A stretch of DNA of 64,000 bases from an uncultured Acidobacteriia bacterium (GCA_903851195.1 CAINNJ010000025.1:62001-126000); one strand, 5' to 3'; counted from the first letter of the stretch, positions 17,297-27,729 are shown. A program made the numbers and translations. The notes: generated from the letters alone by a model not told the origin.

Positions 17297-17917
17297 ATGG
17301 CGGTGGATCTGGTGGTTTGCGTAGCGACGGAAATGGAAGGCGAGCTTTTGCGACCCCATCTGCCGGTTGTTTGCACCGGCGTGGGCGCGGTGAACGCGGC
17401 GTGTGGGCTGACCCGGTATCTGGAGCGCGAAGGCGCGCGCGCCGTGGTTGTCTGCGGGATCGGAGGCGCCTACCCCGGGTCCGGTTTGCCGGTTGGCAGC
17501 GTGGTGTGCGCGGCGTCCGAGTGCTACGGCGATCTGGGGGCGAACTCGCCGGACGGTTTTCTCGATATGCAGGCACTGGGTTTCCCGCTGGTCTCCGGTC
17601 CCGCGCCGATTTATAACGTATTCCCGCTGCGGATTTTTCCCGCGGAACGGCGAGTGCCCTTTGTCACCGTCAATACCTGCACGGGCGATAACGCAACGGC
17701 CGTTTCAATCGCCGCGCGAACGGGCGGGTGCGTGGAAAATATGGAAGGCGCGGCCATCGCACATGTCGCGACGCTTTTCGGGATTCCGGCGGGAGAGATC
17801 CGGGGCATCAGCAATCCGGTGGGCAACCGGGACCGCGGCGCATGGCGGGTCCGGGAGGCTGCCATCGCGGCACAGGAAGCGCTGTTAATGGCCTGGCGGC
17901 AGGCCGGCACATCCTGA
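17297..17917 (+). CDS. mqnB: Futalosine hydrolase
   Basis: A 206-residue cytoplasmic nucleosidase that would split futalosine to dehypoxanthine futalosine and hypoxanthine in the futalosine route to menaquinone. The MTA/SAH nucleosidase-like fold shows CGIGGAYPGSGLPVGSVV, then ECYGDLGA, VNTCTGDNATA, the purine-site ENMEGAA (148-154) and ISNPVGNRDR (171-180). The last two are hallmarks of MqnB. I prefer the ATG at 17297, because an upstream ATG at 17243 adds 18 residues unlike the family. An FAD enzyme gene follows after 3 nt. No other menaquinone gene is in the window. Confidence 0.88.
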   Translation: MAVDLVVCVATEMEGELLRPHLPVVCTGVGAVNAACGLTRYLEREGARAVVVCGIGGAYPGSGLPVGSVVCAASECYGDLGANSPDGFLDMQALGFPLVSGPAPIYNVFPLRIFPAERRVPFVTVNTCTGDNATAVSIAARTGGCVENMEGAAIAHVATLFGIPAGEIRGISNPVGNRDRGAWRVREAAIAAQEALLMAWRQAGTS

Positions 17918-17920
17918 GCC

Positions 17921-19105
17921 ATGCTGGTTCAGACCTGCTGCAGGACAATCCTGCTGCGGGACAATAGAGAAGTGCTTTCTCAAAGGGGTGCTCCGGTTTA
18001 TGACGCCATCGTGGCCGGCGGCGGCATTGTAGGCGCGGCCTGCGCGTTGGAACTGGTGCGCGCCGGCATGCGCGTCGCTCTGGTGGAGCCCTCGGTTTGC
18101 GGCGGCGGCGCAACGGCCGCGGGCATGGGCCATCTCGCGGTAATGGACGATTCCGAAGCTCAGTTCGCGCTCACCCGTTACTCACAGATCCTCTGGCACG
18201 ACTTGGCCTCCCGCCTTCCGGCCGATGTCGAATATTTCCCGTGCGGCGCCCTCTGGGTCGCCGCCGATGACCAGGAAATGGCCGAGGTAGAGCGGAAACA
18301 CCGCTTTTACCGCGAACGGGACGTGCCGACCAGGGTGCTCGACAAACATGCATTGGCGGAAGCGGAGCCGAATCTGCGCGAGGGCCTCGCGGGCGGGCTC
18401 CTGCTGACGGACGACGCCGTGGTTTATCCTCCGTGCGCAGCCCGATTCCTGATGACGGAAGCCGTGGCCGCGGGGCTGACCTTTATTCCGGGACGCGCCG
18501 TCACAGAGGTTGGCGAAAACGGCGTCCGGCTCGACGACGGCACCGCGCTTTCCTCGTCATTTACCGTCGTCGCCACGGGAGCAATGGCCGCGAAGCTGGT
18601 CCCTTCGGTGCGGATCCAGCCCCGCAAGGGGCATCTCGCGATTACCGACCGGTATCCCGGCTTCCTCCGGCATCAATTAATCGAACTCGGCTATCTGAAG
18701 AACGCTCATTCTCATGACGCCGATTCGGTTTCCTTCAACGTGCAGCCGCGAATTACAGGACAGATTCTGATCGGCTCTTCGCGACAGTACGGCGTGGACG
18801 ATCCTGCCGTGGAGCGACCCATGGTGGAGAAGATGCTCCAGCGCGCCGTCGAATACATGCCGCGGCTTGCAGGCCTTTCCGCCATCCGATGTTGGACCGG
18901 ATTTCGCGCCGCGACACCGGATAACCTGCCGCTCATCGGACTCTGCCCCGGCTATAAAAACGTCTATCTCGCCGCGGGCCACGAAGGTCTGGGGATTTCC
19001 ACGTCGCTCGCCACCGGGCGTCTGCTGACCGACCTGATTCTCCATCGCGAATCGGCCATCGCGCGGGAACCCTATCTTCCCGAAAGAACTTTCGCCCACG
19101 CCTGA
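17921..19105 (+). CDS. FAD-dependent amino-acid oxidase/dehydrogenase (DAO family)
   Basis: A protein of up to 394 residues of the D-amino-acid oxidase/glycine oxidase superfamily, expected to oxidise an amine or D-amino acid. YDAIVAGGGIVGAACALELVRAG is the FAD-binding Rossmann motif (GxGxxG), followed by GGGATAAGMGHL, a typical substrate-loop segment. The C-terminal TPDNLPLIGLCPGYKNVYLAAGHEGLGISTS is the second FAD-contacting region. The first 17-25 residues do not fit the family, so the true start may be the GTG at 17972. It lies 3 nt after the futalosine hydrolase gene and ends convergently with the AraC gene. The substrate is unknown; hydroxyproline or sarcosine-like amines are possible. 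Confidence 0.85.
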   Translation: MLVQTCCRTILLRDNREVLSQRGAPVYDAIVAGGGIVGAACALELVRAGMRVALVEPSVCGGGATAAGMGHLAVMDDSEAQFALTRYSQILWHDLASRLPADVEYFPCGALWVAADDQEMAEVERKHRFYRERDVPTRVLDKHALAEAEPNLREGLAGGLLLTDDAVVYPPCAARFLMTEAVAAGLTFIPGRAVTEVGENGVRLDDGTALSSSFTVVATGAMAAKLVPSVRIQPRKGHLAITDRYPGFLRHQLIELGYLKNAHSHDADSVSFNVQPRITGQILIGSSRQYGVDDPAVERPMVEKMLQRAVEYMPRLAGLSAIRCWTGFRAATPDNLPLIGLCPGYKNVYLAAGHEGLGISTSLATGRLLTDLILHRESAIAREPYLPERTFAHA

Positions 19106-19106
19106 T

Positions 19107-20003
19107 TTAAACCAGACTTGAGCTTTCCGGCGGCACGGTCAGGATTCGGTTCTCAAACCGGGGATTAATGTAGACGTCTCTGCGGATTCCCTCCAGATAC
19201 TCGCGCCGCCACGCGGCCGGACTCCGCCCCTCGGCTGCGGTGAAGTGCCGCGTGAAGTGGTGGACAGTCTGGAAACCCACCTGCTCCGCCACTTCTTTCA
19301 GCGTGTAATCGGAGTAGCGAATCAGATCTTTCGCGCGCATCACGCGGTGGCGCTGCAGAAACGCCAGCGGCGCCATCCCGACGCTGGACTGGAAGTGCTG
19401 GCGCAGAGTCCGCTCGGTGCAGCCGGCGACACGCGCAATCTCGCGCACGGTCAGTTGTTCGCAGAGCCGCGAACGGATGCACAGAAGAGCGCGGTCGATC
19501 ACCGGATCCTGATGCTGCGCGTCCGTGGCGGCGGTTGTGCTCTCGGCCGGCGCTCCGGCCGGGCCCTGCCGCAGGTACAAAAACAGGATCTCCGAAAGCA
19601 GCGCGCTGCAGAGTTCGCGATAATACGGCTGCTTTTGCTCGCCTTCCACGCGAATTCTTTCCAGACGCGCGGCAATACCGGAGTCTTTTAGCCGCGGTAC
19701 GTGGGTCGCGCTCCGGAGGCCGCGTTCCAGCACGCCTTTGCCGACGCGGAACTTGACGTCCAGCGTCCGCATCAGCGAGTTCGCGCGCAGCCCGTGCGTC
19801 TCCCCCGCGCGAATCACGCAGAGTTCCCCTCCGGCGATGGGCAACGTGCGGTCGCCGATGGTGAACACGCCTTTGCCGTCGAGAAACAGGATGAGTTGGA
19901 AATAATCGTGATGATGCAGCCGCAGGCTCCAGCCTGCCTGGTAGTCATAACGCGCAATCCACAGGACGTCCACGCCTGTTTTCAGGATCGAGCGCTGTGG
20001 CAT
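19107..20003 (-). CDS. AraC family transcriptional regulator with N-terminal cupin
   Basis: A 298-residue regulator. The N-terminal third is a sugar-binding cupin-like fold (LHHHDYFQLILFLDGKGVFTIGDR, then GGELCVIRAGETHGL). The last 100 residues hold two helix-turn-helix units (LTVREIARVAGCTERTLRQHF and YTLKEVAEQVGFQTVHHFTRHF, then GRSPAAWRREY). The start at 20003 avoids overlap with the upstream enolase-superfamily gene, which ends 44 nt before. It is the third gene of the leftward arm of the sulfated-polysaccharide locus and the only regulator there, so it is the likely sugar-responsive activator of both arms. That role is inferred from position. Confidence 0.9.
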   Translation of the reverse strand: MPQRSILKTGVDVLWIARYDYQAGWSLRLHHHDYFQLILFLDGKGVFTIGDRTLPIAGGELCVIRAGETHGLRANSLMRTLDVKFRVGKGVLERGLRSATHVPRLKDSGIAARLERIRVEGEQKQPYYRELCSALLSEILFLYLRQGPAGAPAESTTAATDAQHQDPVIDRALLCIRSRLCEQLTVREIARVAGCTERTLRQHFQSSVGMAPLAFLQRHRVMRAKDLIRYSDYTLKEVAEQVGFQTVHHFTRHFTAAEGRSPAAWRREYLEGIRRDVYINPRFENRILTVPPESSSLV

Positions 20004-20047
20004 GCCTTCAATTATGAACTGAAGAGCCTTGCCCGGATTCGCTGGAG

Positions 20048-21475
20048 TCAGGATTCGGAACCCTGGCTCGTGCACAGGCCGGGCCCGTCCAGACCGGCCG
20101 CATCCAGGTAGCCGTCTCTCACATCGAAGATTCCCGGATAGCGTTTTTCCCAGCCCCGGCTGGCGACGGGAACATATTCCCGCGCGTTCGCTTCCACGGC
20201 CGCGGTGCCCGGTATGTGCGCCGCGATTCCCACCGAGTGGACCAGCGCCGCGCCGGGACACGTCAGGTCCTGCACGCAGCGGAACATCTTATACTTCTGC
20301 GCCGCGGCCGCCATGAGCAGCGTCTGCGACTGCCCTTTGCAGGCCTTCAGCGCGACACCCGTGTAACCCATATCGCGCGCCAGCAGCAGCGTGTCGAGGC
20401 CGGTCAGGGATTCGTCGATCACAATGGGCCGCAGCTTCGCGGCTTCGAACATGGTGTTGCCGCGATCCGCCGCGAGATCCCGCGCGGTGGGCTGCTCGAT
20501 GTACTGAACGCGCGTGAAGGCTTCGGGCGCCATCTTCTTCAGCGTGCGCTCGAACTCAAGCAGGTACTGCACGTTGGGACAGCGCTCGTTGAAATCCAGC
20601 GAGTACACCCAGTCGCGAAAGCCCCGTTTTTGCTGCGCGGCGGTTGTGACGCGATCAATCTCGGCAACCCGGCCGGCATCCCACGTCAGGTCGTTTCCGT
20701 TGAGCTTGATCTTGATCGCGGTCACGCCGCTGTACGGAATCCAGTCTTCCAGACATTCCGGCAGGCCGTCGCCGATTTTCTTTTGCACCTCGCCCGGCGT
20801 CAGGGAATCCGAGGCGCCCACGGAATGGTACATGCGGACGCGCTTCGCCATCTTCGGCGCAATGTATTGATCCAGATATTCGCCGCGGAACTCCGGGTTC
20901 AGATAGTGCGCCAGATCGTGCCGCACGAAGTCTTTGCCACACACGGAGAACGCGTTGCGATGGTGGAGTTTCCCGAACGCGTCGTGCAGAGCGGCGTCCA
21001 GCGGGCTGGCCGTCACCAGCGTGCACAACTTCGGGATGGCCACGGGGAGGTTCAGTTCGCGCGAGACCTCCGCGGCTGCCTTGAGATATTCGGGCTCCAG
21101 CGCGAGATTAATATCCAGAGGATGCGCGAAACCGGTAAACGACCGGGTAATTCGCTCGATTCGCAGCGCGAGGGCTTTCATGGCGCCGAGAGTCGTCTCG
21201 TACGGAACACCAGGCGCGGGGAAGGACCAGACGTTGCCGAGCGGGATCGCCGCGTAGCCACTCGCGGATTGGCCGCTTCGCAGACGCAGCCTGCAGCGCA
21301 CATTCAGAATGGTGACCCGGTCGACTTCCCTGCCCCCGAATTTGTAGGGAGCCCGATACAGGAAATCTTCGAAGGACGTGGAAATCTCTTCAATGCGGGC
21401 GTCGGTTGTCTTCGCGGCGAGAAACAACGCGGGCATGGCGAGGAACTCCCGGCGAGGGAAGCCACCTGACATCAT
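20048..21475 (-). CDS. Exported enolase-superfamily (mandelate racemase/muconate lactonizing) enzyme
   Basis: A 475-residue enzyme likely to dehydrate or epimerise a sugar acid. The ATG at 21475 overlaps the stop of the upstream Gfo/Idh/MocA gene (ATGA). The N-terminus carries [15 protein letters not shown], a twin-arginine-type signal. The barrel has the expected K255-x-K257 (IKIKLNG), metal ligands D294 (SLDFNE), E327 (YIEQP) and D354-E355 (VIDES). The late catalytic region is around [14 protein letters not shown]. It groups by composition with large mandelate-racemase-like proteins found beside exported dehydrogenases. Acting outside the cytoplasm would be unusual for this superfamily, so the signal deserves testing. 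Confidence 0.85.
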   Translation of the reverse strand: MMSGGFPRREFLAMPALFLAAKTTDARIEEISTSFEDFLYRAPYKFGGREVDRVTILNVRCRLRLRSGQSASGYAAIPLGNVWSFPAPGVPYETTLGAMKALALRIERITRSFTGFAHPLDINLALEPEYLKAAAEVSRELNLPVAIPKLCTLVTASPLDAALHDAFGKLHHRNAFSVCGKDFVRHDLAHYLNPEFRGEYLDQYIAPKMAKRVRMYHSVGASDSLTPGEVQKKIGDGLPECLEDWIPYSGVTAIKIKLNGNDLTWDAGRVAEIDRVTTAAQQKRGFRDWVYSLDFNERCPNVQYLLEFERTLKKMAPEAFTRVQYIEQPTARDLAADRGNTMFEAAKLRPIVIDESLTGLDTLLLARDMGYTGVALKACKGQSQTLLMAAAAQKYKMFRCVQDLTCPGAALVHSVGIAAHIPGTAAVEANAREYVPVASRGWEKRYPGIFDVRDGYLDAAGLDGPGLCTSQGSES

Positions 21476-22722
21476 GAAAGTTTCCAGGGAGCGCGGTAGG
21501 GGCGGGCCAGCCATGTGTTGGCCTCGTCATCGCCGACGATTCGCTCTGCTGCGGCGTCCCAGCGGATCGACCTCCCCAGACGAGTCGAGATGTTGCCCAG
21601 ATGGCACATGACCGCGGAACGATAGCCCTCTTCGATGTCGGCGGTCGGTTTCTCCCGGCTCCGGAGGCAGTTCAGGAAGGTGCGCGCGTGCGGCGCGTTC
21701 AGGTCCTGGCCTTTCATCGACATCGCCTCAATGGCCGGCGCCGTTGAGCCCTTCGGCGTTTCCGGGTAGACGTTGTATCCGGCGCGCGTCAGCGACATCA
21801 TGCCCTTACTGCCGTAAATATCAAGCGTGGAAGTCTTGCCCTCCGCCACTTCGCTGGTGGACCAGAGAACGGTGGCTTTCGGGAAACGGTAGAGCACTTC
21901 CTGCACGTCCGGCGTTTCGCCGCCATCGGTAAGACCGAAGCGTCCGCCCATGCCGGAAACTTCGAGCGGCGCTTCGGCGCTCAGAATCCAGCGGGCGATA
22001 TCAAGGTGGTGCGCGCCCCAGTTGGTCATCTGACCGCCGGAGTAATCCCAGAACCAGCGGAAATTATAAATGGCCCGAAAGGCGTCGAAAGTCCGCTTGG
22101 GGGCCGGTCCCAGCCACATGTCCCAATCGAGCTTGCCGGCCTCGAAATCGGCCGGTTTGAGTCCCGGAAATATATTTCGCTGAAAGCCGGCGTGAATGCG
22201 GTGGACTTCGCCGAGCGTGCCATCCTGGATCAGTTTCACGGCCTGAATGTAGTGCGCGCCGGAACGCTGCTGGCTGCCGGTCTGGACAACACGCTTGTGC
22301 AGGCGGGCGGCGTCGAGCATCCGGCGGCCTTCCGCGACGGTCAGAGACAGAGGCTTCTCGCAATACACGTCCTTGCCGGCTTCGCAGGCGGCGATGGTCA
22401 TGAGGGCGTGCCAGTGGTCCGGAGTCGCCACGATCACCGCATCTATGTCCTTCCTGTCCAGCAACCGGCGGAAATCCTTGTGCCCCGTCGCGCGTCCCTT
22501 GTCGGCCGACATGGCGATGCCCTGGTTCAGAAAGTTTTCGTAGACATCGCAGACCGCCACGGGATCGACGTCGGGTTGTTTAAGGAACGTGCCCCAGTCT
22601 TCCCGGCCGCGGCCGCCCGAACCGATCAGGCCGAGCCGCACCCGATCGTTGGCGCCGAAAACGCGCGTGGCACTCAGGGCGGAAACGGCGCTTACGGCGA
22701 TGGAAAAACGACGTCGGGTCAT
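21472..22722 (-). CDS. Tat-exported Gfo/Idh/MocA oxidoreductase
   Basis: A 416-residue oxidoreductase. The ATG at 22722 has AAAGAGG 9 nt upstream and begins [24 protein letters not shown], a twin-arginine signal. The Rossmann loop [10 protein letters not shown] (32-40) follows, then the catalytic E122-K123-P124. The C-terminal domain contains [21 protein letters not shown], the conserved active-site segment, and ends [12 protein letters not shown]. Exported members of this family keep NADP tightly bound, as in glucose-fructose oxidoreductase. It is first in the leftward operon with the enolase-family enzyme and AraC gene, from a promoter that faces the rightward TonB receptor operon. Confidence 0.9.
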   Translation of the reverse strand: MTRRRFSIAVSAVSALSATRVFGANDRVRLGLIGSGGRGREDWGTFLKQPDVDPVAVCDVYENFLNQGIAMSADKGRATGHKDFRRLLDRKDIDAVIVATPDHWHALMTIAACEAGKDVYCEKPLSLTVAEGRRMLDAARLHKRVVQTGSQQRSGAHYIQAVKLIQDGTLGEVHRIHAGFQRNIFPGLKPADFEAGKLDWDMWLGPAPKRTFDAFRAIYNFRWFWDYSGGQMTNWGAHHLDIARWILSAEAPLEVSGMGGRFGLTDGGETPDVQEVLYRFPKATVLWSTSEVAEGKTSTLDIYGSKGMMSLTRAGYNVYPETPKGSTAPAIEAMSMKGQDLNAPHARTFLNCLRSREKPTADIEEGYRSAVMCHLGNISTRLGRSIRWDAAAERIVGDDEANTWLARPYRAPWKLS

Positions 22723-22745
22723 GAACGGGCCTCTTTGCTCCTTCA

Positions 22746-22774
22746 GATATATCGCACGGAAGCTGCCTGGGCAA
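22746..22774 (-). promoter_or_regulatory. Promoter for the leftward arm of the polysaccharide locus
   Basis: On the minus strand there is a -35 TTGCCC (22769-22774), a 17-bp spacer and a -10 TATATC (22746-22751), 24 nt before the ATG at 22722. The rightward gene has its own -10 100 nt away, so an activator bound between them could serve both. Confidence 0.45.
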
Positions 22775-22848
22775 CCGGCAAGGCGCCCGGAGCGCGGCAA
22801 TCTCCGTTTCAGACAAAAAAAAGACCGGTCCGGCGGCGGCGCGCCCGA

Positions 22849-22854
22849 TATAAT
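22849..22854 (+). promoter_or_regulatory. Perfect -10 TATAAT for the rightward receptor-sulfatase operon
   Basis: TATAAT lies 53 nt upstream of the receptor start codon. No good -35 is present at 16-18 bp, where the sequence is GC-rich, so the promoter may need an activator such as the AraC protein of this locus. Confidence 0.4.
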
Positions 22855-22907
22855 TGGGCCACCGGGCGGGGATCCTGTCTTCCCCGCTTACTTTCAGAGG
22901 GGTGTTC

Positions 22908-25900
22908 ATGCGGTGGACTTTGTCGTTCCTGTTTGCGGCCAGCAGTCTGATGGCGCAGGCCCCGTCGGCCAGCGTCACGGGGCGCATCACGGATGCGTCG
23001 GGCGCGGTGATTCCGGGTGTCTCGGTGAAGGTCGCGAACGTCGCCACCAATCAGACGCGCGCCGGTCTCTCGAATGCCGCGGGAGACTACAACCTCCTGT
23101 ATTTGCCGCCCGGACGCTATACACTGGAGGCGGACGCAAAGGGTTTCGCGACGCATAAGCAGGCGGCGTTCAGCCTGGATCTCGATCAGGAACAAAGAAT
23201 CGACATCCGGCTGGAGGTGGGCACAACCGGCCAGACCATCACGGTGGCCGAAACGCCTGAATCGCTGAATACGGAAAACGGCTCGCGCGGCGACGTGACA
23301 TCGAACGCCGAACTCACCGAATTACCTCTGAATGGCCGGAATTATACCGATCTTTCCTTTCTGACGGGCGGCGTGGTCGCGAAATCCGACAACACGGACG
23401 GCCAGTTCTCCGTGAACGGCGCCCGCGCCGACAACGTCGGTTTCCTGATCGACGGCATGAACAACACGCAGCGGCGCAACACCACCGTGATGGTGACGCC
23501 GCCTCTTGAAGGCGTCCAGGAGTTCAAGGTCATCACCTCGGGCTTCGCCGCCGAGTACGGCCGCTACGCCGGCGGACTGGTCAGCATGGTCACGCGCAGC
23601 GGAGGGAATCAGGTGCGGGGATCGCTGTACGAATTTCTCCGGAACAATGCCTTTGACGCCCGCAATTTCTTTGACGCCACGAAATCGAAACTGATTCTGA
23701 ATCAGTTCGGCGCCACCGTGAACGGTCCCGTGGTGCTGCCGAAGATTTACCACGGAAAAGACAAGACATTTTTTCTCTTCAGCTGGGAGACGCTGCGCTC
23801 CGTTTCCGGCATCACGGCGCGCGGCGTGGTGCCCGATCCGCAGATGCTGTCGGGGGATTTCACGGGTGCCCGGACCGCGGCCGGAAAACCGCAGACGATT
23901 ATCGATCCGCTGGCCGGCAACACCGCCTTCGCTGGCAATAAGATTCCGGCCTCACGCCTCGATCCGGTCTCCCGCGCGATTGACGCGTATTACCCGAAGC
24001 CCAATGTTTCGGGCAACGTCAACAATTACATTTCGCAGGGGAACTCCGGCACGAATGCGCCGAAGTTCAATACCAAGGTGGATCACGCGATCGGCGCGAA
24101 CGACCGCCTGACCTTCAGCGCTCTCTGGAACAATACGGCCGCCGTGGCCCCGTTTATAACAAACCGCTCTCCGGTGATTCCGTTCGGGACCACCAACGAC
24201 ACGTTCGGCTTGCTGGCGGGAATTCGCTATATCCATATCTTCTCGCCCTCGCTTTTCAACGAGGCGAGCGTCAATTTCTCCCGCAGCACGCTGCGGCAGT
24301 TGCCCACGGCCAGCGATCACGACTGGTCCGCCGAGGCCGGTTTCCTCGGGGCCACCAAAAACCCGCTCGATCTGGGCCTGCCCTACATAACCGTCAGCGG
24401 CTACATCGATCTGGGCCAGCCTTACGATCTGCCGAAAACCTGGTCGTACAACAATTTTCAGTATGCAGACGGCGTCACCTGGATTCACGGCCTGCATACC
24501 GTGAAATTCGGCGGCGACCTGCTCCATTTCCAGTATTTCAATCACGATTACAGCGATTTGCGGGGACGCATGACCTTTCTGGGCCGCTTCACTAACGATC
24601 CGATGGCGGACCTGGTGCTGGGTTACGCCCAGACCAGCCGCCGGCTCACGCAGGTAGGCAGCGAATACCACCTGGTCTCGAACTACTCCGGCTTCGTGCA
24701 GGACAACTTCAAGGCAACGCCCCGGCTCACGCTGAACGTCGGCCTTCGTTACGAACTGCTCAAACAGCCGGTCGAGAAATACAACGCTCTGGCGATGTTC
24801 GTGCCGAGCCTTGGCAAACTGGTGGTTGCCGGACGTGGCCTGCTGTCGCAGACGGATTATGACAGTGCGATCCAGTCCACCGGAGTAGCGCCCTACATTA
24901 CGACGACAGACGCCGCGGGCCTGCCACGCAGCGTGGTGAAAACGAATTACGCGGACTTCGCGCCGCGCTTCGGCTTTGCCTGGCGGCCCTTCGGCAACCG
25001 GACCGTGATCCGCGGCGGTTACGGAATCTTTTACGGCACCGACTCGCTGTATCGCTACAGCGGCTTCAGCAACACCTTCCCGTTCACCAATACGCTGACG
25101 TTCACCGCGACTTCCAGCGCTCCGCTGGGCCTCACCGTCTCGAACCCGTTCCCCGCGGCCAAAGCGAAGAACTCCGGCGTCACCAGCACGAACGGAATGC
25201 TCGCGGACAGCCCCAGCCAGTACCTGCAGTCCTGGAACGCCACCATCGAACGCGACCTGGGAGCGGGCACGGTGGTCGAACTCGCGTTCGCCGGCTCCAA
25301 AGGCACACACCTGCCCATCCGCTATAACGTCAACCAGCAGACACCCGTGCCCGGCGTGGGACTGGCGGCAAAGCCCTTTCCCGTTTTTTCCACCGTCACG
25401 ATTATCGACGACTCCAGTAACTCCATATACAACTCAGGCACGGTTACCGTGCGGCGACGGCTCAGCCGGCAACTCTTCGTGCGCGCCACTTACGTCTACG
25501 GAAAATCGATTGACCGGTCGTCCAATACGGCGGGCGTGCTGGCCGCGCAGAATGCCTTTAACCTGGGCGCCGAACGCGGCCGGTCCGACTTCGACGTGGG
25601 CCATTCGTTCCTCGCGAGCTTTATTTTCGCGCCAAAACTTTCCAATTACTACGCGCTGCGGGACTGGCAACTCAGCGGGTCCATGACGGCCTACACCGGC
25701 CTGCCGTTCAATCCGCAGGTGGCGAATTTCGACCTGACGACGGGAGGCGCCTCCCGCCCGGACCGTATTGGCTCCGGCAAACTGGACAACCCAACACCCG
25801 ACCAATGGTTTAACCGCAGTGCGTTTCCCGTTGTCCCGGCGGGGGCGTTCCGCTTCGGCGACTCCGGCCGCAACGTGATCGACGGGCCCGGCACTTTCGT

Positions 25901-26096
25901 GCTGAACACCGGGGTCTCGCGCCGCTTCCGCTTTACGGAAACGCGCGCCGTGCAGTTCCGGGCCGAAGGCTTCAATCTGACGAACCGGGCGAATTTCGGC
26001 CTGCCGAATCCGCAGGTAGACGTGCTGAGTGGCGGCACCATCACCACCGCCAAAGCGCCGCGACAACTGCAACTCGGGCTGCGGCTCGAATTTTAG
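22908..26096 (+). CDS. TonB-dependent receptor, Oar-like (locus receptor 1)
   Basis: A 1062-residue outer-membrane transporter. The ATG at 22908 has AGAGGGG 8 nt upstream and a clean signal peptide (MRWTLSFLFAASSLMAQ). A carboxypeptidase-regulatory domain (ASVTGRITDASGAVIPGVSVKV) precedes the plug (ELTELPLNGRNYTDLSFLTGG, FSVNGARADNVGFLIDGMNN, EFKVITSGFAAEYGRYAGG). The barrel ends in LQLGLRLEF. It heads an operon in which a sulfatase follows after 19 nt, and is likely to import the large or partly digested polysaccharide. No SusD-like binding partner is encoded, as is usual for acidobacteria. Confidence 0.94.
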   Translation: MRWTLSFLFAASSLMAQAPSASVTGRITDASGAVIPGVSVKVANVATNQTRAGLSNAAGDYNLLYLPPGRYTLEADAKGFATHKQAAFSLDLDQEQRIDIRLEVGTTGQTITVAETPESLNTENGSRGDVTSNAELTELPLNGRNYTDLSFLTGGVVAKSDNTDGQFSVNGARADNVGFLIDGMNNTQRRNTTVMVTPPLEGVQEFKVITSGFAAEYGRYAGGLVSMVTRSGGNQVRGSLYEFLRNNAFDARNFFDATKSKLILNQFGATVNGPVVLPKIYHGKDKTFFLFSWETLRSVSGITARGVVPDPQMLSGDFTGARTAAGKPQTIIDPLAGNTAFAGNKIPASRLDPVSRAIDAYYPKPNVSGNVNNYISQGNSGTNAPKFNTKVDHAIGANDRLTFSALWNNTAAVAPFITNRSPVIPFGTTNDTFGLLAGIRYIHIFSPSLFNEASVNFSRSTLRQLPTASDHDWSAEAGFLGATKNPLDLGLPYITVSGYIDLGQPYDLPKTWSYNNFQYADGVTWIHGLHTVKFGGDLLHFQYFNHDYSDLRGRMTFLGRFTNDPMADLVLGYAQTSRRLTQVGSEYHLVSNYSGFVQDNFKATPRLTLNVGLRYELLKQPVEKYNALAMFVPSLGKLVVAGRGLLSQTDYDSAIQSTGVAPYITTTDAAGLPRSVVKTNYADFAPRFGFAWRPFGNRTVIRGGYGIFYGTDSLYRYSGFSNTFPFTNTLTFTATSSAPLGLTVSNPFPAAKAKNSGVTSTNGMLADSPSQYLQSWNATIERDLGAGTVVELAFAGSKGTHLPIRYNVNQQTPVPGVGLAAKPFPVFSTVTIIDDSSNSIYNSGTVTVRRRLSRQLFVRATYVYGKSIDRSSNTAGVLAAQNAFNLGAERGRSDFDVGHSFLASFIFAPKLSNYYALRDWQLSGSMTAYTGLPFNPQVANFDLTTGGASRPDRIGSGKLDNPTPDQWFNRSAFPVVPAGAFRFGDSGRNVIDGPGTFVLNTGVSRRFRFTETRAVQFRAEGFNLTNRANFGLPNPQVDVLSGGTITTAKAPRQLQLGLRLEF

Positions 26097-26115
26097 GTCT
26101 TGACAGGAAATTCTA

Positions 26116-27729
26116 ATGAATCGACGCACATTTATCGGAACCGTCGCCGCCGGAGTCACTGCAGCATCCGCCGCCTCGTCGAAACCGAACATCATCGTGA
26201 TCCTGGCCGATGACATGGGATTTTGCGATATCGGCTGTTATGGCTCCGAGATCAGTACGCCCAACCTCGACGCACTGGCGAAGTCGGGTGTGCGGTCCAC
26301 GCATTTCCGGAATACCGCGCGGTGCTGCCCCACCAGAGCGGCTTTGCTGACCGGGGTTTACTCGCATCAGGCCGGCGTCGGACACATGGTGAACGATTAT
26401 GGAGTTCCCGGCTATCGTGGCGAACTCAGCCGCAATGCGGTTACAATTGCCGAAGCGCTCAAGGGCGCGAGTTACTCCACGGCCATGGTGGGAAAGTGGC
26501 ACGTCACCACGCCCGATCCGGATAAGCGCGATAACTGGCCGGGTAAGCGCGGTTTTGATTACGTTTACTCGAATATCGTCGGCGCAACCAATTACTTCGC
26601 TCCGCACGGACTGATCCGGAACGATCAGCCTATTACGGCCACCGGCGATTACTATCACACCGAAGCGCTGACCGACGAAGCCATCGGCTACATCAACCGC
26701 CAGAAAGACGCCACGAATCCGTTTTTCCTGTATCTCGCCTATACGGCGCCGCACTGGCCCTTGCAGGCGCGCGACGCCGACATCGCGAAATATGCGGGAC
26801 GCTACGCCGGCGGCTGGGACAAACTCCGTGCCGAGCGTTATCAGCGCATGCTGGAAATGGGCGTGGTGGATGCGAAATGGGGCATCGCGCCGCGCGATCC
26901 CGACATTCCGGCGTGGGACTCCGTTCCCAACAAAGAATGGCAGCAGCGCCGCATGGAGGTTTACGCCGCGCAGGTGGAAGAACTCGATCGCGGCATCGGA
27001 CGTGTGCTCGATGCGCTGAAAGCCACCGGCGCGGAGGAGAACACCCTGGTGTTGTTCATGTCCGACAATGGCGGCTGCGCGGAAGTAATCAAAAATACTC
27101 CGAACGCCGGTTATCCCACAAAAACCCTTACAGGACAGAACGTGACCTGGGGAAATCGCCCGTCCGTGATGCCCGGACCGGCCACCACGTTCCAGAGCTA
27201 CGGGCCGGAGTGGGCGCACCTGAGCAACACACCGTTCCGCATGTACAAACATTGGGTACACGAAGGCGGCATCGCGTCGCCACTGATCGCGCGATGGCCC
27301 AGGCAGATCAAAGAACACGGCACGTGGACGCACCAGTCCGGACATGTGATCGACGTGATGGCCACCTGCCTCGACGCCGCGGGCGCTTCCTACCCCAAGA
27401 CATACAACGGGAACACCATCACACCGCTTCAGGGTAAGTCCCTGCTGCCCGCGCTGCGCCAGCCGAAACACACCACCGCGCGAACTTTGTTCTGGGAACA
27501 CGAGGGCAACCGGGCCGTGATTGAAGGCGACTGGAAGCTGGTCTCGAAATATAAGGGACCGTGGGAGCTTTATAATCTGGCCGAAGACCGGATTGAGACA
27601 AAAGATCATGCGGCGACGGACCTTGCACGCGTGAAAAAGATGGAAACGCTGTATGAAGCGTGGGCCGCGCGCTCGCAGGTAGTGCCGTGGGACCGGCTGA
27701 ACCGCACCGGCGCGCAGGGGAACGGATAA
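26116..27729 (+). CDS. Arylsulfatase-type sulfatase, Tat signal (locus sulfatase 1)
   Basis: A 537-residue type I sulfatase that would remove sulfate esters from a carbohydrate. The N-terminus MNRRTFIGTVAAGVTAASA is a twin-arginine signal. Metal ligands D32-D33 (VILADDMGF) are followed by the formylglycine motif C70-C71-P72-T73-R74, in which Cys70 would become formylglycine. MVGKWHV and the late LFMSDNGGCAE supply further active-site residues. The variant CCPTR still fits C-x-P-x-R. It sits 19 nt after the TonB receptor gene. No maturase (FGE or anSME) gene is in the window. The natural substrate is unknown. Confidence 0.93.
   Translation: MNRRTFIGTVAAGVTAASAASSKPNIIVILADDMGFCDIGCYGSEISTPNLDALAKSGVRSTHFRNTARCCPTRAALLTGVYSHQAGVGHMVNDYGVPGYRGELSRNAVTIAEALKGASYSTAMVGKWHVTTPDPDKRDNWPGKRGFDYVYSNIVGATNYFAPHGLIRNDQPITATGDYYHTEALTDEAIGYINRQKDATNPFFLYLAYTAPHWPLQARDADIAKYAGRYAGGWDKLRAERYQRMLEMGVVDAKWGIAPRDPDIPAWDSVPNKEWQQRRMEVYAAQVEELDRGIGRVLDALKATGAEENTLVLFMSDNGGCAEVIKNTPNAGYPTKTLTGQNVTWGNRPSVMPGPATTFQSYGPEWAHLSNTPFRMYKHWVHEGGIASPLIARWPRQIKEHGTWTHQSGHVIDVMATCLDAAGASYPKTYNGNTITPLQGKSLLPALRQPKHTTARTLFWEHEGNRAVIEGDWKLVSKYKGPWELYNLAEDRIETKDHAATDLARVKKMETLYEAWAARSQVVPWDRLNRTGAQGNG

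Noticed and set aside
26323-26337. Possible loss of the sulfatase catalytic cysteine (CCPTR instead of CSPSR)
   Set aside because: C-x-P-x-R is still satisfied with Cys70 as the modified residue, and x may be Cys and Thr.
26113-27609. A 498-codon minus-strand frame opposite sulfatase 1
   Set aside because: The sense strand has the full sulfatase motif set; the antisense frame has none.
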